Shown piece after piece: positions 1-7,100 of a stretch of 29,735 nt of DNA (position 1 is the first letter of the stretch; each line of letters opens with the position of its first letter). The stretch covers positions 1 to 29,735 of the forward strand of contig CAYPDC010000044.1 of assembly GCA_964409355.1 (NCBI GenBank). Direction: 5' to 3'. Under the pieces are notes generated by a model. It did not search any database. It was given only the letters and a program-made list of their open reading frames with translations, and was not told the DNA's origin. The DNA is from PCC-10605 sp964409355. Lineage in GTDB: Bacteria > Cyanobacteriota > Cyanobacteriia > Cyanobacteriales > Cyanobacteriaceae. A program made the translations under genes and the position numbers.

Positions 1-60
1 AACTCTCTCAGTGATGGGAGAATCCCCGCACCTTCAGGTCGGGGCGAATGTCAATGGTAG
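1..60 (+). mobile_element. Probable right end of an IS200/IS605-type (tnpB) element
   Basis: Bases 24-44 form a hairpin: CCCCG pairs with CGGGG, then a bulged C, then ACC with GGT around a TTCA loop. It is followed by GCGAATGTCAA. This hairpin-plus-tail resembles the 3' end of tnpB elements in cyanobacteria, where the transcript end forms the guide-RNA scaffold. The tnpB gene itself would lie to the left, outside the window, so the call rests on recall of the end sequence only. A plain terminator hairpin is the main alternative. Confidence 0.4.
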
Positions 61-93
61 ATTAGTGGAATCAAAAGATTAAGAAAATATGAT

Positions 94-127
94 GATCGAC
101 TTTTTTTCTGCTCGATCGATCCTACCT
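94..127 (+). repeat. Degenerate copy of the GATCGACCTTT..GCTCGATCGA repeat
   Basis: The stretch GATCGACTTTTTTTCTGCTC followed by GATCGATCCTACC resembles the repeats at 1801-1873 and 3050-3099 (GATCGACCTTTCC, then TTGCTCGATC, then CCTACGGTAAAAT). It is shorter and more diverged than they are. It lies between the presumed transposon end and the toxin remnant, so all three copies fall at cassette boundaries in this accessory region. Confidence 0.5.
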
Positions 128-191
128 TCAAATATTACCTTACTTTATATATTATACATTACTCTATAGTGAGATATATTACCATAAAAAT

Positions 192-299
192 TTAGTCTCC
201 ATAATGAGTTCTTGTCCTAATAATCAAGATTGTTTCATCATCTGGGATAATTTCATATAAGATTCTATCTTTGATATTTAAGCGATAAGAGTATAAACC
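192..299 (-). pseudogene. 3' remnant of a RelE/YoeB-family toxin gene
   Basis: Thirty-five codons plus TAA read GLYSYRLNIKDRILYEII, then PDDETILIIRTRTHYGD. This matches the C-terminal strands of Txe/YoeB/RelE ribosome-dependent mRNA interferases (pattern YSYRINxxDRLVY...RxRxHYxD). The first 50 or so residues expected for this 80-90 aa family are absent. The fragment begins immediately after, and in frame with, the stop codon of the truncated methyltransferase at 300-1043, so the two are joined at a deletion or recombination junction. It has no start codon and is probably not expressed. I saw no adjacent antitoxin, although the N-terminal half of the antitoxin at 2693-3010 is of a kind that often accompanies RelE-type toxins. 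Confidence 0.7.
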
Positions 300-1043
300 T
301 TATGTTCTAGTATATTCTGATTCTCTATTAATAATTCCATAACCAAAACCATTACCTTTTGCTTGACTATTTTTTTTATGTTGTTGTAAATAATTCCATA
401 ATTTATCGGATAATGTATATTTATCATCAACATTATTTTCTAAAATATCTTTTAATTCATAAAGTCTTTTTGATGGTAAAATAGGAAATTCAAAATTAAT
501 ATTAGGGAATATATTTTTATTAAAACAAACAATAAATATTCTTTCTCTATGTTGAGGAACGTAATATTTCCCATCAATTATCTCTGAAAAAATCTCATAA
601 TTTCTAATTAACAATTCATTTTTGATTACTTGCCAAGTGTTACCTTTATCATGGCTTTTTAAATTTTTTACATTTTCTAAGAAGATAATTTTAGGTTGAT
701 GAAAGTCTATTATTCTTAACATTTCAAAAAATAAATTACCCTGTTTTTCATCTTCAAATCCGTGTTTTTTTCCTAAAGATTTCTTTTTCCTCACACCTGC
801 GATCGAAAATGGTTGACAGGGAAAACCAGCACATAATAAATCAAAATTAGGGATGTTTGAAGCTACAATCTCATTTAAATCACCGCAATATATTTCTCCA
901 AAATTAGCAGAATATGTTTGACAACTATACTTGTTATAATCATTAGAATAAATGCAATTAAAACCATTATTTTCTAAGGCAATTCTAAAACCACCTATTC
1001 CCGCAAATAAATCAATGCTAGTTTTGATGTTTATTGTGTCCAA
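300..1043 (-). pseudogene. C5 cytosine DNA methyltransferase, truncated at the 3' end
   Basis: The 247-residue product carries motif I (DLFAGIGGF, 11-19), motif IV with the catalytic Cys76 in GFPCQPFS, motif VI (ENV, 123-125) and motif VIII (QHRERIF, 164-170). It stops after YGIINRESEYTRT, which looks like the start of the target-recognition domain. Motifs IX and X, required for folding and cofactor binding, are missing; family members are normally 300-400 aa. The only usable start is TTG at 1043, just after an in-frame TAG. Immediately downstream lies a toxin-gene fragment, so the end is a junction rather than a sequencing slip within the gene. No restriction endonuclease is visible. It could be half of a split enzyme, but an inactive remnant is more likely. 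Target specificity cannot be read because that domain is cut. Confidence 0.8.
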
Positions 1044-1083
1044 TGTTCTTAACTAATATGTGTGATATAAAAATTATAACGAA

Positions 1084-1100
1084 GGGCGATCGCACCGCCC
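1084..1100. repeat. Small hairpin containing a HIP1 octamer
   Basis: GGGCG at 1084-1088 pairs with CGCCC at 1096-1100 and the loop holds the rest of a GCGATCGC site (1086-1093). It sits just 3' of the carB-tail copy, where the intact carB locus has an unrelated hairpin (4155-4171). Confidence 0.4.
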
Positions 1101-1115
1101 CACTAATGAGATAAA

Positions 1116-1175
1116 TTAGACGAAATAATCCTGTAAAGCCTTAACCTGTAACGGTTCAGACTGGAGCAATCGAAT
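1116..1175 (-). pseudogene. Duplicated 3' end of carB (19 codons plus stop)
   Basis: On the minus strand this reads IRLLQSEPLQVKALQDYFV and TAA, the C-terminus of CarB. The similarity runs over 1099-1175 against 4166-4242 at 71 of 77 positions, including 17 bp past the stop codon. Within the coding part three of the four differences are third-base and silent; one changes Ser to Leu. That pattern suggests the two copies diverged as coding sequence, for example as carB tails from different strains, rather than decaying in place. The two tails are direct repeats about 3.07 kb apart and enclose the toxin-antitoxin and membrane-protein genes. Confidence 0.88.
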
Positions 1176-1182
1176 AATAAAT

Positions 1183-1623
1183 TTACGATGATAAGTTTTC
1201 TATATCTGCTAAATCTTGCATTCTTCCTGATGCTTTTTTATTTTTCTTGAGATTTTCTAAATCAATAAAATTGATCATAATACCATCAATAGAAATTTCC
1301 AATCTTTTTGAGTAACATTCAACAAAATTTATTCCGTCAACACTGGTTAATAAATCAATTCTATTGGGCGGATAACCTAATTGAATGACTTGATTTGGCA
1401 CTAAAAAATCCTCCATTTTTAAGCCTAAAGAACCAAAACCAAACTGTTCTAAACTTTTAATTATTTTTAAGGCATTTTCTCTACTTATTTCAATCCAAAT
1501 ATCAATATCTTTTGTATAGCGAGGATGCCCATGAATTGCCACCGCATAACCTCCTACAACAAGATAATGAACTTGATTATCGTTGAGAAATTGTATAAAC
1601 TCTTTGAAATCTTGATTTAACAT
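1183..1623 (-). CDS. Minimal nucleotidyltransferase-like protein (MNT/DUF6036-like)
   Basis: The 146-aa product has the core of a polymerase-beta-type nucleotidyltransferase: VVGGYAVAIHGHPRYTKDID, with the paired glycines at 24-25 and the metal-binding aspartates Asp39 and Asp41. Proteins of this kind, in toxin-antitoxin or mobile settings, transfer a nucleotide to a protein or RNA partner; no substrate can be named here. The C-terminus (ASGRMQDLADIENL) is typical of these stand-alone small enzymes. The ATG at 1623 lies inside the upstream 60-aa gene, overlapping it by 47 bp, so the two are probably translated together. The stop is only 8 bp from the duplicated carB tail, so the last residues may have been reshaped at that junction. 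Confidence 0.75.
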   Translation of the reverse strand: MLNQDFKEFIQFLNDNQVHYLVVGGYAVAIHGHPRYTKDIDIWIEISRENALKIIKSLEQFGFGSLGLKMEDFLVPNQVIQLGYPPNRIDLLTSVDGINFVECYSKRLEISIDGIMINFIDLENLKKNKKASGRMQDLADIENLSS

Positions 1624-1759
1624 TATTATCTTTCCATTGATGATATTCTTGGCGGATTTGTTCTAAAGTATCAAGTCTTTTTTGATAAGATTGAGTTTGC
1701 CAATAATTAAAATCACTTGTTTGATTTTTTAAAGATATTTTTTTGACTATTAACTCCAT
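1577..1759 (-). CDS. Small conserved protein upstream of the nucleotidyltransferase
   Basis: This 60-aa product begins MELIVKKISLKNQTSDFNYW and ends SRFQRVYTISQR. I recall short cyanobacterial proteins with this shape (YWxxQSYxxRLxxLEQIRxEY, then RFQRVYTI near the end) preceding small nucleotidyltransferase genes, where automated annotation gives them uninformative names. It is charged and helical in the middle, with no signal peptide or membrane segment. The 47-bp overlap with the following gene supports a two-gene unit, and the role of antitoxin or substrate partner is inferred from that arrangement alone. Confidence 0.6.
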   Translation of the reverse strand: MELIVKKISLKNQTSDFNYWQTQSYQKRLDTLEQIRQEYHQWKDNNVKSRFQRVYTISQR

Positions 1760-1800
1760 AAATTATTTTTTCCCATTAAACTTAATAATATTATATATCT

Positions 1801-1873
1801 TCGATCGACCTTTCCCCTTGCTCGATCACTGAAAGTGGCGCGATCGCGATCGAGCCTACGGTAAAATATGATC
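1801..1873 (+). repeat. GATCGACCTTT..CTACGGTAAAAT repeat, copy 1
   Basis: It shares CGATCGACCTTTCC, TTGCTCGATC and CCTACGGTAAAAT with 3050-3099. This copy has about 20 extra bases in the middle, including a HIP1 site. In both places it is followed within 20-35 bp by the GCTTTGCAATAAAT repeat in the same orientation, forming a composite unit. Confidence 0.75.
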
Positions 1874-1908
1874 TAACATCAATTAATTAATGGAATTGTA
1901 TCATGAAC

Positions 1909-1989
1909 CGCTTTGCAATAAATCGTGCAGCGTTGCGAGGCACGAAGCAATCTCAAAGCTAATAGCCAAAGTCTGCTAAAGCGACTTTC
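1909..1989 (+). repeat. GCTTTGCAATAAAT..GCTAAAGCGACTT repeat, copy 1, interrupted
   Basis: Three copies of a 52-56 bp unit lie in the window (also 3119-3174 and 14630-14681), all in the same orientation. The unit ends in an imperfect palindrome, AAGTCTGCTAAAGCGACTT. In this copy the three bases TGA found in the others are replaced by about 30 bases (1924-1953) containing GTTGCGAGGCACGAAGCAAT, a separate palindromic repeat seen again in inverse at 27463-27486. One repeat has therefore inserted into another. Confidence 0.8.
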
Positions 1990-2001
1990 TTAAGATTGAT
2001 T

Positions 2002-2211
2002 TTATTGCTCATAATTTCTAATTTTTTCATAGAGACTATCCACCGTTTCATCTTGAAAAAGTTGTTCTTTTAACTCACAATAATCATGAGGATTCAAATT
2101 ACACATTTTCCAAAAACGAATTAATTTATCGGTTTCTAAGTTATCTTTTAAAATCTCAAAAACTTCTTTAATTATTGCTTGATCATTTTTTATATTTATA
2201 TTAGTTTTCAT
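2002..2211 (-). CDS. Unrecognised 69-aa protein beside VapBC
   Basis: The product starts MKTNINIKNDQAIIKEVFEI and ends TVDSLYEKIRNYEQ. It is acidic and predicted to be mostly helical, with no signal peptide, membrane segment or metal motif. I do not recognise a named family, though the tail resembles small cyanobacterial proteins of toxin-antitoxin regions. The ATG at 2211 has no clear ribosome binding site. It lies 53 bp downstream of the PIN toxin gene on the same strand, inside a segment bracketed by composite direct repeats, so it may be a third cassette gene or an orphan antitoxin. Confidence 0.55.
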   Translation of the reverse strand: MKTNINIKNDQAIIKEVFEILKDNLETDKLIRFWKMCNLNPHDYCELKEQLFQDETVDSLYEKIRNYEQ

Positions 2212-2264
2212 CGCTTAATAACTAAACAAAATCGATTTTGATTTTATATTCACCAATTATTCTA

Positions 2265-2684
2265 TCATTCAATTTCTGGATTTTGTTCTAAAAAAGGATT
2301 AAAAATATTTATGTCACAATTAGCAAAGTCTTTAGTATTACGAGTGACGATCGAAAGTTGATATTCATAAGCAGTAGAAGCAATCAATAAATCAGCTTGA
2401 GTTCTAGTTATACCTTGTTGACGCAATTTTGCCCTTAATTCTCCACATTTTTGAGCAATTTGAGGAGTAATCGAAAAAATTTGACATCGATAACGAAGAA
2501 AATCATGAAACCAATTTAATTGTTTTTGAGCATTTTTATAACTTAATCCATAATATATTTCCTCTACCGAAATAACGCTAATTCCAATAATATTTTGAGA
2601 TGATAACCATGTCGTTACTAATGGGTTCGGTAAAGGTTTAAATAATTCACTAATCACATTAGTATCTACCAAAAATTCTATCAT
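2265..2684 (-). CDS. vapC: VapC-family PIN-domain ribonuclease toxin
   Basis: The 139-aa product has the acidic metal-binding residues of PIN RNases in order: Asp7 in LVDTNVISEL, Glu41/Glu42 in SVEEIYYG, Asp98 in TQADLLIASTA and Asp119 in TRNTKDF. VapC toxins cut tRNA or rRNA when freed from the antitoxin; the target here is unknown. A strong ribosome binding site, GAGGAGA at 2688-2694, overlaps the stop codon of the upstream antitoxin gene, leaving 8 bp between the two genes and implying translational coupling. Length and motif spacing are normal, so the toxin is probably intact. Confidence 0.88.
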   Translation of the reverse strand: MIEFLVDTNVISELFKPLPNPLVTTWLSSQNIIGISVISVEEIYYGLSYKNAQKQLNWFHDFLRYRCQIFSITPQIAQKCGELRAKLRQQGITRTQADLLIASTAYEYQLSIVTRNTKDFANCDINIFNPFLEQNPEIE

Positions 2685-2692
2685 TTATCTCC

Positions 2693-3010
2693 TCATATTT
2701 CATTAACTCGATCGACTCTTTCAATGGAGTCTAAATCAATAGGATTTTCTTGCTGAATTATCGCTAATTGATTGAGCATTTCAGCAATTGTAGGGGGTGT
2801 TGAAGATAAATTTAGTTGATTCTTTTCAACAGCTAAATATTTTAAAGCATTATTTTTATTCAGATATTCTTCTTCTACTTGTTCCATCATTTTTGATAAG
2901 CCGTAATTTTCTAATATTTCCTCTATTTGTTCAAATTCAGCCAGAGAAATTTGTACCGCAATTCGTTGATTATTTTGATCTAAAACATAATTTTTATTTA
3001 TCTGTAACAT
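2693..3010 (-). CDS. Antitoxin partner of the PIN toxin, possibly a hybrid
   Basis: The 105-aa product starts MLQINKNYVLDQNNQRIAVQ. The first 60 residues, with LENYGLSKMMEQVEEEY, resemble the short antitoxins that accompany RelE-type toxins in cyanobacteria. The last 40 residues (PPTIAEMLNQLAIIQQENPI, then DLDSIERVDRVNEI) resemble the C-terminal toxin-binding tail of antitoxins paired with PIN toxins. The protein may join a DNA-binding front from one family to a toxin-binding tail from another, which is an inference from memory of both families. The ATG at 3010 has GGAG eight bases upstream. Autoregulation by the pair would be normal for the class. Confidence 0.78.
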   Translation of the reverse strand: MLQINKNYVLDQNNQRIAVQISLAEFEQIEEILENYGLSKMMEQVEEEYLNKNNALKYLAVEKNQLNLSSTPPTIAEMLNQLAIIQQENPIDLDSIERVDRVNEI

Positions 3011-3049
3011 TTCCTTTACTCCTAAAATTGTTACTTTATGTCATTATAT

Positions 3050-3099
3050 TCGATCGACCTTTCCTCTTGCTCGATCGAACCTACGGTAAAATGTGATCA
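3050..3099 (+). repeat. GATCGACCTTT..CTACGGTAAAAT repeat, copy 2
   Basis: This is the compact version of the repeat at 1801-1873: CGATCGACCTTTCCTC, TTGCTCGATCGAA, CCTACGGTAAAAT. It lies about 40 bp upstream of the antitoxin start, so it may also contribute sequence to that promoter region. Confidence 0.75.
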
Positions 3100-3118
3100 T
3101 ACTTTCTGTATTATAAAT

Positions 3119-3174
3119 CGCTTTGCAATAAATTGACAAAGCTAATAGCCGAAGTCTGCTAAAGCGACTTTTTT
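3119..3174 (+). repeat. GCTTTGCAATAAAT..GCTAAAGCGACTT repeat, copy 2
   Basis: This is the uninterrupted form: CGCTTTGCAATAAATTGAC, AAAGCTAATAGCC, GAAGTCTGCTAAAGCGACTT. Together with the preceding repeat it closes the direct-repeat bracket around the 69-aa gene and the VapBC pair. Confidence 0.8.
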
Positions 3175-3241
3175 ACCAATATTATTAGAAGTTTGAAAAT
3201 ACTTAGCCGTCAAAAGTAGATATTTTAAAAACTACTAATCA

Positions 3242-3568
3242 CTAGCTATTGTCAGCTAGTAATTCATTAAATTCTTTTTGTACCTCGGTAGAAAATTTAA
3301 TAGCATCTATTAAACCAGAAGATAATTGATTCGTTTCAGCCTCTATTTTTAATATTTCTGTATTTAAAATATTATCATCCAATAAATTTTTTAATAACTC
3401 GTCATTTTCAAGTAAATCTTTATTTTCTCTGATAATTTTTTCAGTTTTAAGTTTTTTGATTAAAGACTTTCTTAAAGATAAATAAACATTCAGAGCTTTT
3501 TTTCTATCTTGTCCGCTTAAAGTCTCTTTTTCAGAAGCATCAGCAAGTTGATCTGCTATATCAATCAA
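3242..3568 (-). CDS. Unrecognised soluble helical protein, second gene of a membrane-protein pair
   Basis: The 108-aa product is rich in Lys, Glu, Asp and Leu and looks almost wholly helical, with likely coiled coil around 25-75 (SLRKSLIKKLKTEKIIRENK). There is no signal peptide or membrane segment. The start is TTG at 3568, inside the end of the upstream gene: the two overlap by 8 bp, with its TTGATTGA containing both this start and the other gene's TGA. Such an overlap implies coupled translation and a fixed ratio to the membrane partner. I recognise no family. A cytosolic subunit of a small membrane complex is the most that can be inferred. Confidence 0.6.
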   Translation of the reverse strand: MIDIADQLADASEKETLSGQDRKKALNVYLSLRKSLIKKLKTEKIIRENKDLLENDELLKNLLDDNILNTEILKIEAETNQLSSGLIDAIKFSTEVQKEFNELLADNS

Positions 3569-4034
3569 TAGCTTTTATTTTTTGATTATATTTTTGTATA
3601 TTATCAACAATAACGAAAAATTTTTCTAAATCCTTTGTTATTATATTATTAGTAAGAAAACTTCCATTTGAACTGTTTCGTTTTTTTATTTCTTCATCAG
3701 AAAAATTATTCTTAGATCTTCCTGTTAAAAAAGTAATGATTACAGCTAAAATAAAGATTATTATATTGTTTGTGTCGTTTTGAGTCATTGCATCTACATC
3801 TATACCTACCATCACAGCAAAAATAATCTCTGTCATAACAATTAAGAAACAACAAATGAAATAAAATCCCAGTGTTGCTAAACAACCTCGTTTTTGCTTT
3901 AATTCTTGATTTTGTTTTTTATTCGGCGTTTTTCCAGTAGTCTTAATTATAGGTTTATCTAAATCAACGATTAATCCACTATATTCTTGAACTTCTAATG
4001 AAGTAAAGTATAATTTTTGCAAATCTTCTTTCAT
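3561..4034 (-). CDS. Unrecognised two-helix membrane protein
   Basis: The 157-aa product has a polar N-terminal 50 residues, two membrane segments (about 53-77, with LATLGFYFICCFLIVMTEII, and about 90-104, with IIIFILAVIITFL) joined by a short acidic loop, and a polar C-terminal tail with a helical stretch near 135-155. Both tails would be on the same side, probably cytoplasmic given the basic KQKRG just before the first helix. No known motif was seen. It lies within the segment bracketed by the carB-tail repeat and overlaps the following helical-protein gene. A toxin, defence effector or stress-response membrane protein would fit the context, but nothing in the sequence decides between these. 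Confidence 0.6.
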   Translation of the reverse strand: MKEDLQKLYFTSLEVQEYSGLIVDLDKPIIKTTGKTPNKKQNQELKQKRGCLATLGFYFICCFLIVMTEIIFAVMVGIDVDAMTQNDTNNIIIFILAVIITFLTGRSKNNFSDEEIKKRNSSNGSFLTNNIITKDLEKFFVIVDNIQKYNQKIKAID

Positions 4035-4154
4035 AAATAATATTTAGTATTTCAAATTCAATTTGATTATTTTTTTATAGTATCTAAACAATAAGAATTA
4101 ACTTATTGTAATATTAACATTAATTCAACATTATTGCCACCATAAAGAAAGTAG

Positions 4155-4171
4155 GGTGGGCAATGCCCACC
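4155..4171 (-). terminator. Hairpin 3' of carB
   Basis: GGTGGGC at 4155-4161 and GCCCACC at 4165-4171 form a perfect 7-bp stem with an AAT loop, 11 bp past the carB stop codon. The following minus-strand bases (CTACTTTCTTTATGG) are only moderately T-rich, so it may be a weak terminator. The GTAGGGTGGGCAATGCCCACC sequence is also a common cyanobacterial intergenic repeat. Confidence 0.5.
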
Positions 4172-4182
4172 AACGAGATAAA

Positions 4183-7100
4183 TTACACGAAATAATCCTG
4201 TAAAGCCTTAACCTGTAAAGGTTCGGACTGGAGCGATCGAATTGCTTCCACCGTTGCTTTAGCACCTGCGATCGTGGTAATAATAGGTAACTTATAATCT
4301 AAGGCCGCCCGACGAATTTTTTGTCCATCGGTTTGGGTTTCCTCATCGCTGTTAGGAGTATTGATGATAAATTGAATCTGTTTATTTTTGATCACATCCA
4401 CAACGTGGGGGCGACCTTCATGGAGTTTCAACACTAATTCAACGTTAGGAACACCATTTTCCTCTAGCACTTTTTTTGTGCCTTCTGTAGCTACAATATT
4501 GAAACCTAGAGCTACTAAGTCTTTCGCCACAGGTACGATCGTCTCTTTATCTCGATCGTTCATGGAAATAAATACTGTACCCGAAGTCTGAACAAATACA
4601 CCAGCACCAATTTCAGCTTTAGCGAATGCCTTACCAAAATCGCTATCAATGCCCATTACCTCCCCCGTGCTACGCATTTCAGGGCCTAGTAAGGTATCTG
4701 TACCCACAAACTTATTAAAAGGCAATACAGCCTCTTTAACGGAGATATGCTTAGGGATAATTTCCTCTGTCACCCCTAACTCCTCAAGGGTTTTACCTGA
4801 CATCACGAGGGAGGCAATTTTTGCTAAAGGTCGTCCTATGGCTTTCGACACAAAAGGTACAGTACGGGAAGCACGGGGGTTGGCTTCAAGGATATAACAA
4901 GTTTCTCCTTGTACTGCGTATTGAATATTCATTAAACCAATGACATTCAAAGATTGTGCTAATTTTTCTGTCCAAATACGCAAGGTATTAACTACATTGT
5001 CAGACAGGGTAATATAAGGAATTGAACAAGCGGAGTCTCCAGAGTGGACACCTGCTTCCTCGATGTGTTCCATGATACCACCGATAACAACTTTCCCCGT
5101 TGCATCACACAGGGCATCAACATCGACTTCGATGGCATTTTGGAGGAATTTATCGATTAAAATTGGATGATCAGGCTCAATATCCACAGCGTAGCGCATA
5201 TATTGTTCTAACTCTGCATCGTTATAGACAATGCGCATCCCCCGTCCACCTAAAACGTAGGAGGGACGTACTACCACAGGATAACCGATTTTGTTAGAGA
5301 TGATTTTCGATTCTTGAAAACTTCTAGCAATGCCGTTAGGAGGTTGTTTGATGTTCAATTCATTTAAAATCGCCTCAAATTTCTCTCTGTCTTCTGCTGT
5401 ATCGATGGAATCGGGAGAAGTACCCCAAATTTTCGTTTTCACCGTAGTATCAGGATGAGCAAGATAATTTTTCAAAGGTACAGCTAATTTTAACGGAGTT
5501 TGCCCCCCGAATTGAATAATTACGCCGTCGGGGTTTTCTGCTTCGATGATATTTAAAACGTCTTCTTTGGTTAAGGGTTCAAAGTAAAGGCGATCGCTGG
5601 TATCATAGTCAGTAGAGACGGTTTCAGGGTTAGAGTTAACCATAATGGTTTCATAACCCGCAGGAGATAAAGCAAAGGCCGCATGACAACAACAATAATC
5701 AAATTCTATACCTTGGCCGATGCGGTTGGGGCCTCCTCCCAAAATTATTACCTTCGGTTTATCCGTCACATCATTTTCACTTTCCCCTGATTCGTAAGTA
5801 GAGTAATAGTAGGGGGTGAAGGCTTCAAATTCGGCGGCGCAAGTATCCACCAGTTTGTAAATAGGAATAACCCCTAAAGATTTACGATATTCTCTTACTT
5901 CGTCTTCCGTTGTTTTAGTGGCGAAAGCAATTTGACGATCGCTAAATCCATGTTGTTTAATAGTGCGCATATCATCAGGGTTAATATTCTTTAAAGAAGT
6001 ACGTTTCATAAACTTCTCAATCTCAACCAATGACTGCATTTTATCTAAAAACCAAGGATCGATCGCCGTTAACTCGTAAATTTGTTCTACCGTCATCCCT
6101 AGTCTTAAAGCATGATAGACGCTAAAAATTCTTTCGGGAGTGGGGGTGCGTAAATGGGAGCTAATCTGTGATAGGGTGGGTAAAGTCTCGTTTTTGTCGC
6201 AACCAAAGCCAAAACGCCCAGTTTCTAACGATCTTAATGCTTTTTGGAAGGATTCAGCAAAAGTACGCCCGATGGCCATAGCCTCCCCTACAGACTTCAT
6301 TTGTGTAGTGAGAACAGGTGACGAACCCGGGAACTTTTCAAAGGCAAAACGAGGTATTTTAGTTACAACATAATCGATAGTTGGCTCAAAAGAGGCGGGA
6401 GTTTTCTTGGTAATGTCGTTAGAAATTTCATCAAGACTGTAACCCACAGCTAATTTAGCGGCAAATTTGGCAATGGGGAAACCCGTTGCTTTTGAAGCTA
6501 AAGCGGACGATCGAGATACACGAGGATTCATTTCAATTACGATGACATCACCATTGACGGGATTAACGGAAAACTGAATGTTAGAGCCTCCTGTTTCTAC
6601 TCCAATCTCTCTGATAATCGCTTTAGCGTAGTCTCTTAACCGTTGATATTCCTTATCCGTTAAAGTTTGAGCGGGGGCAACGGTGATAGAATCTCCAGTA
6701 TGCACCCCCATAGGATCAAGGTTTTCGATCGAACAGACAATAACTACATTATCCGCCATATCTCGCATCACTTCCAACTCATACTCTTTCCAACCGATGA
6801 GGGATTTTTCTACCAAAATCTGCGACACGGGAGAAGAATCTATCCCAAATTTCGCCATTTCCTCGTATTCTTCTTGGTTATAAGCAATACCACCACCAGT
6901 ACCCCCCATAGTGAACGCAGGACGTATAATTAAAGGATAAGAGCCAATTTCTTCTGCTACGGCTTTGGCTTCTTCCCAGTTACTAGCAATCCCTGAAGGG
7001 CAGACAGGCACACCGATACGCGCCATCGCTTCTTTAAATAACTCCCTATCTTCTGCCATTTTGATAGCGGGTAATTTCGCCCCAATCAATTCTACTCCAT

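Noticed and set aside
2797..3096. Plus-strand hydrophobic frame of 99 codons
   Set aside because: It is antisense to the antitoxin gene; its hydrophobic look comes from the A-rich opposite strand.
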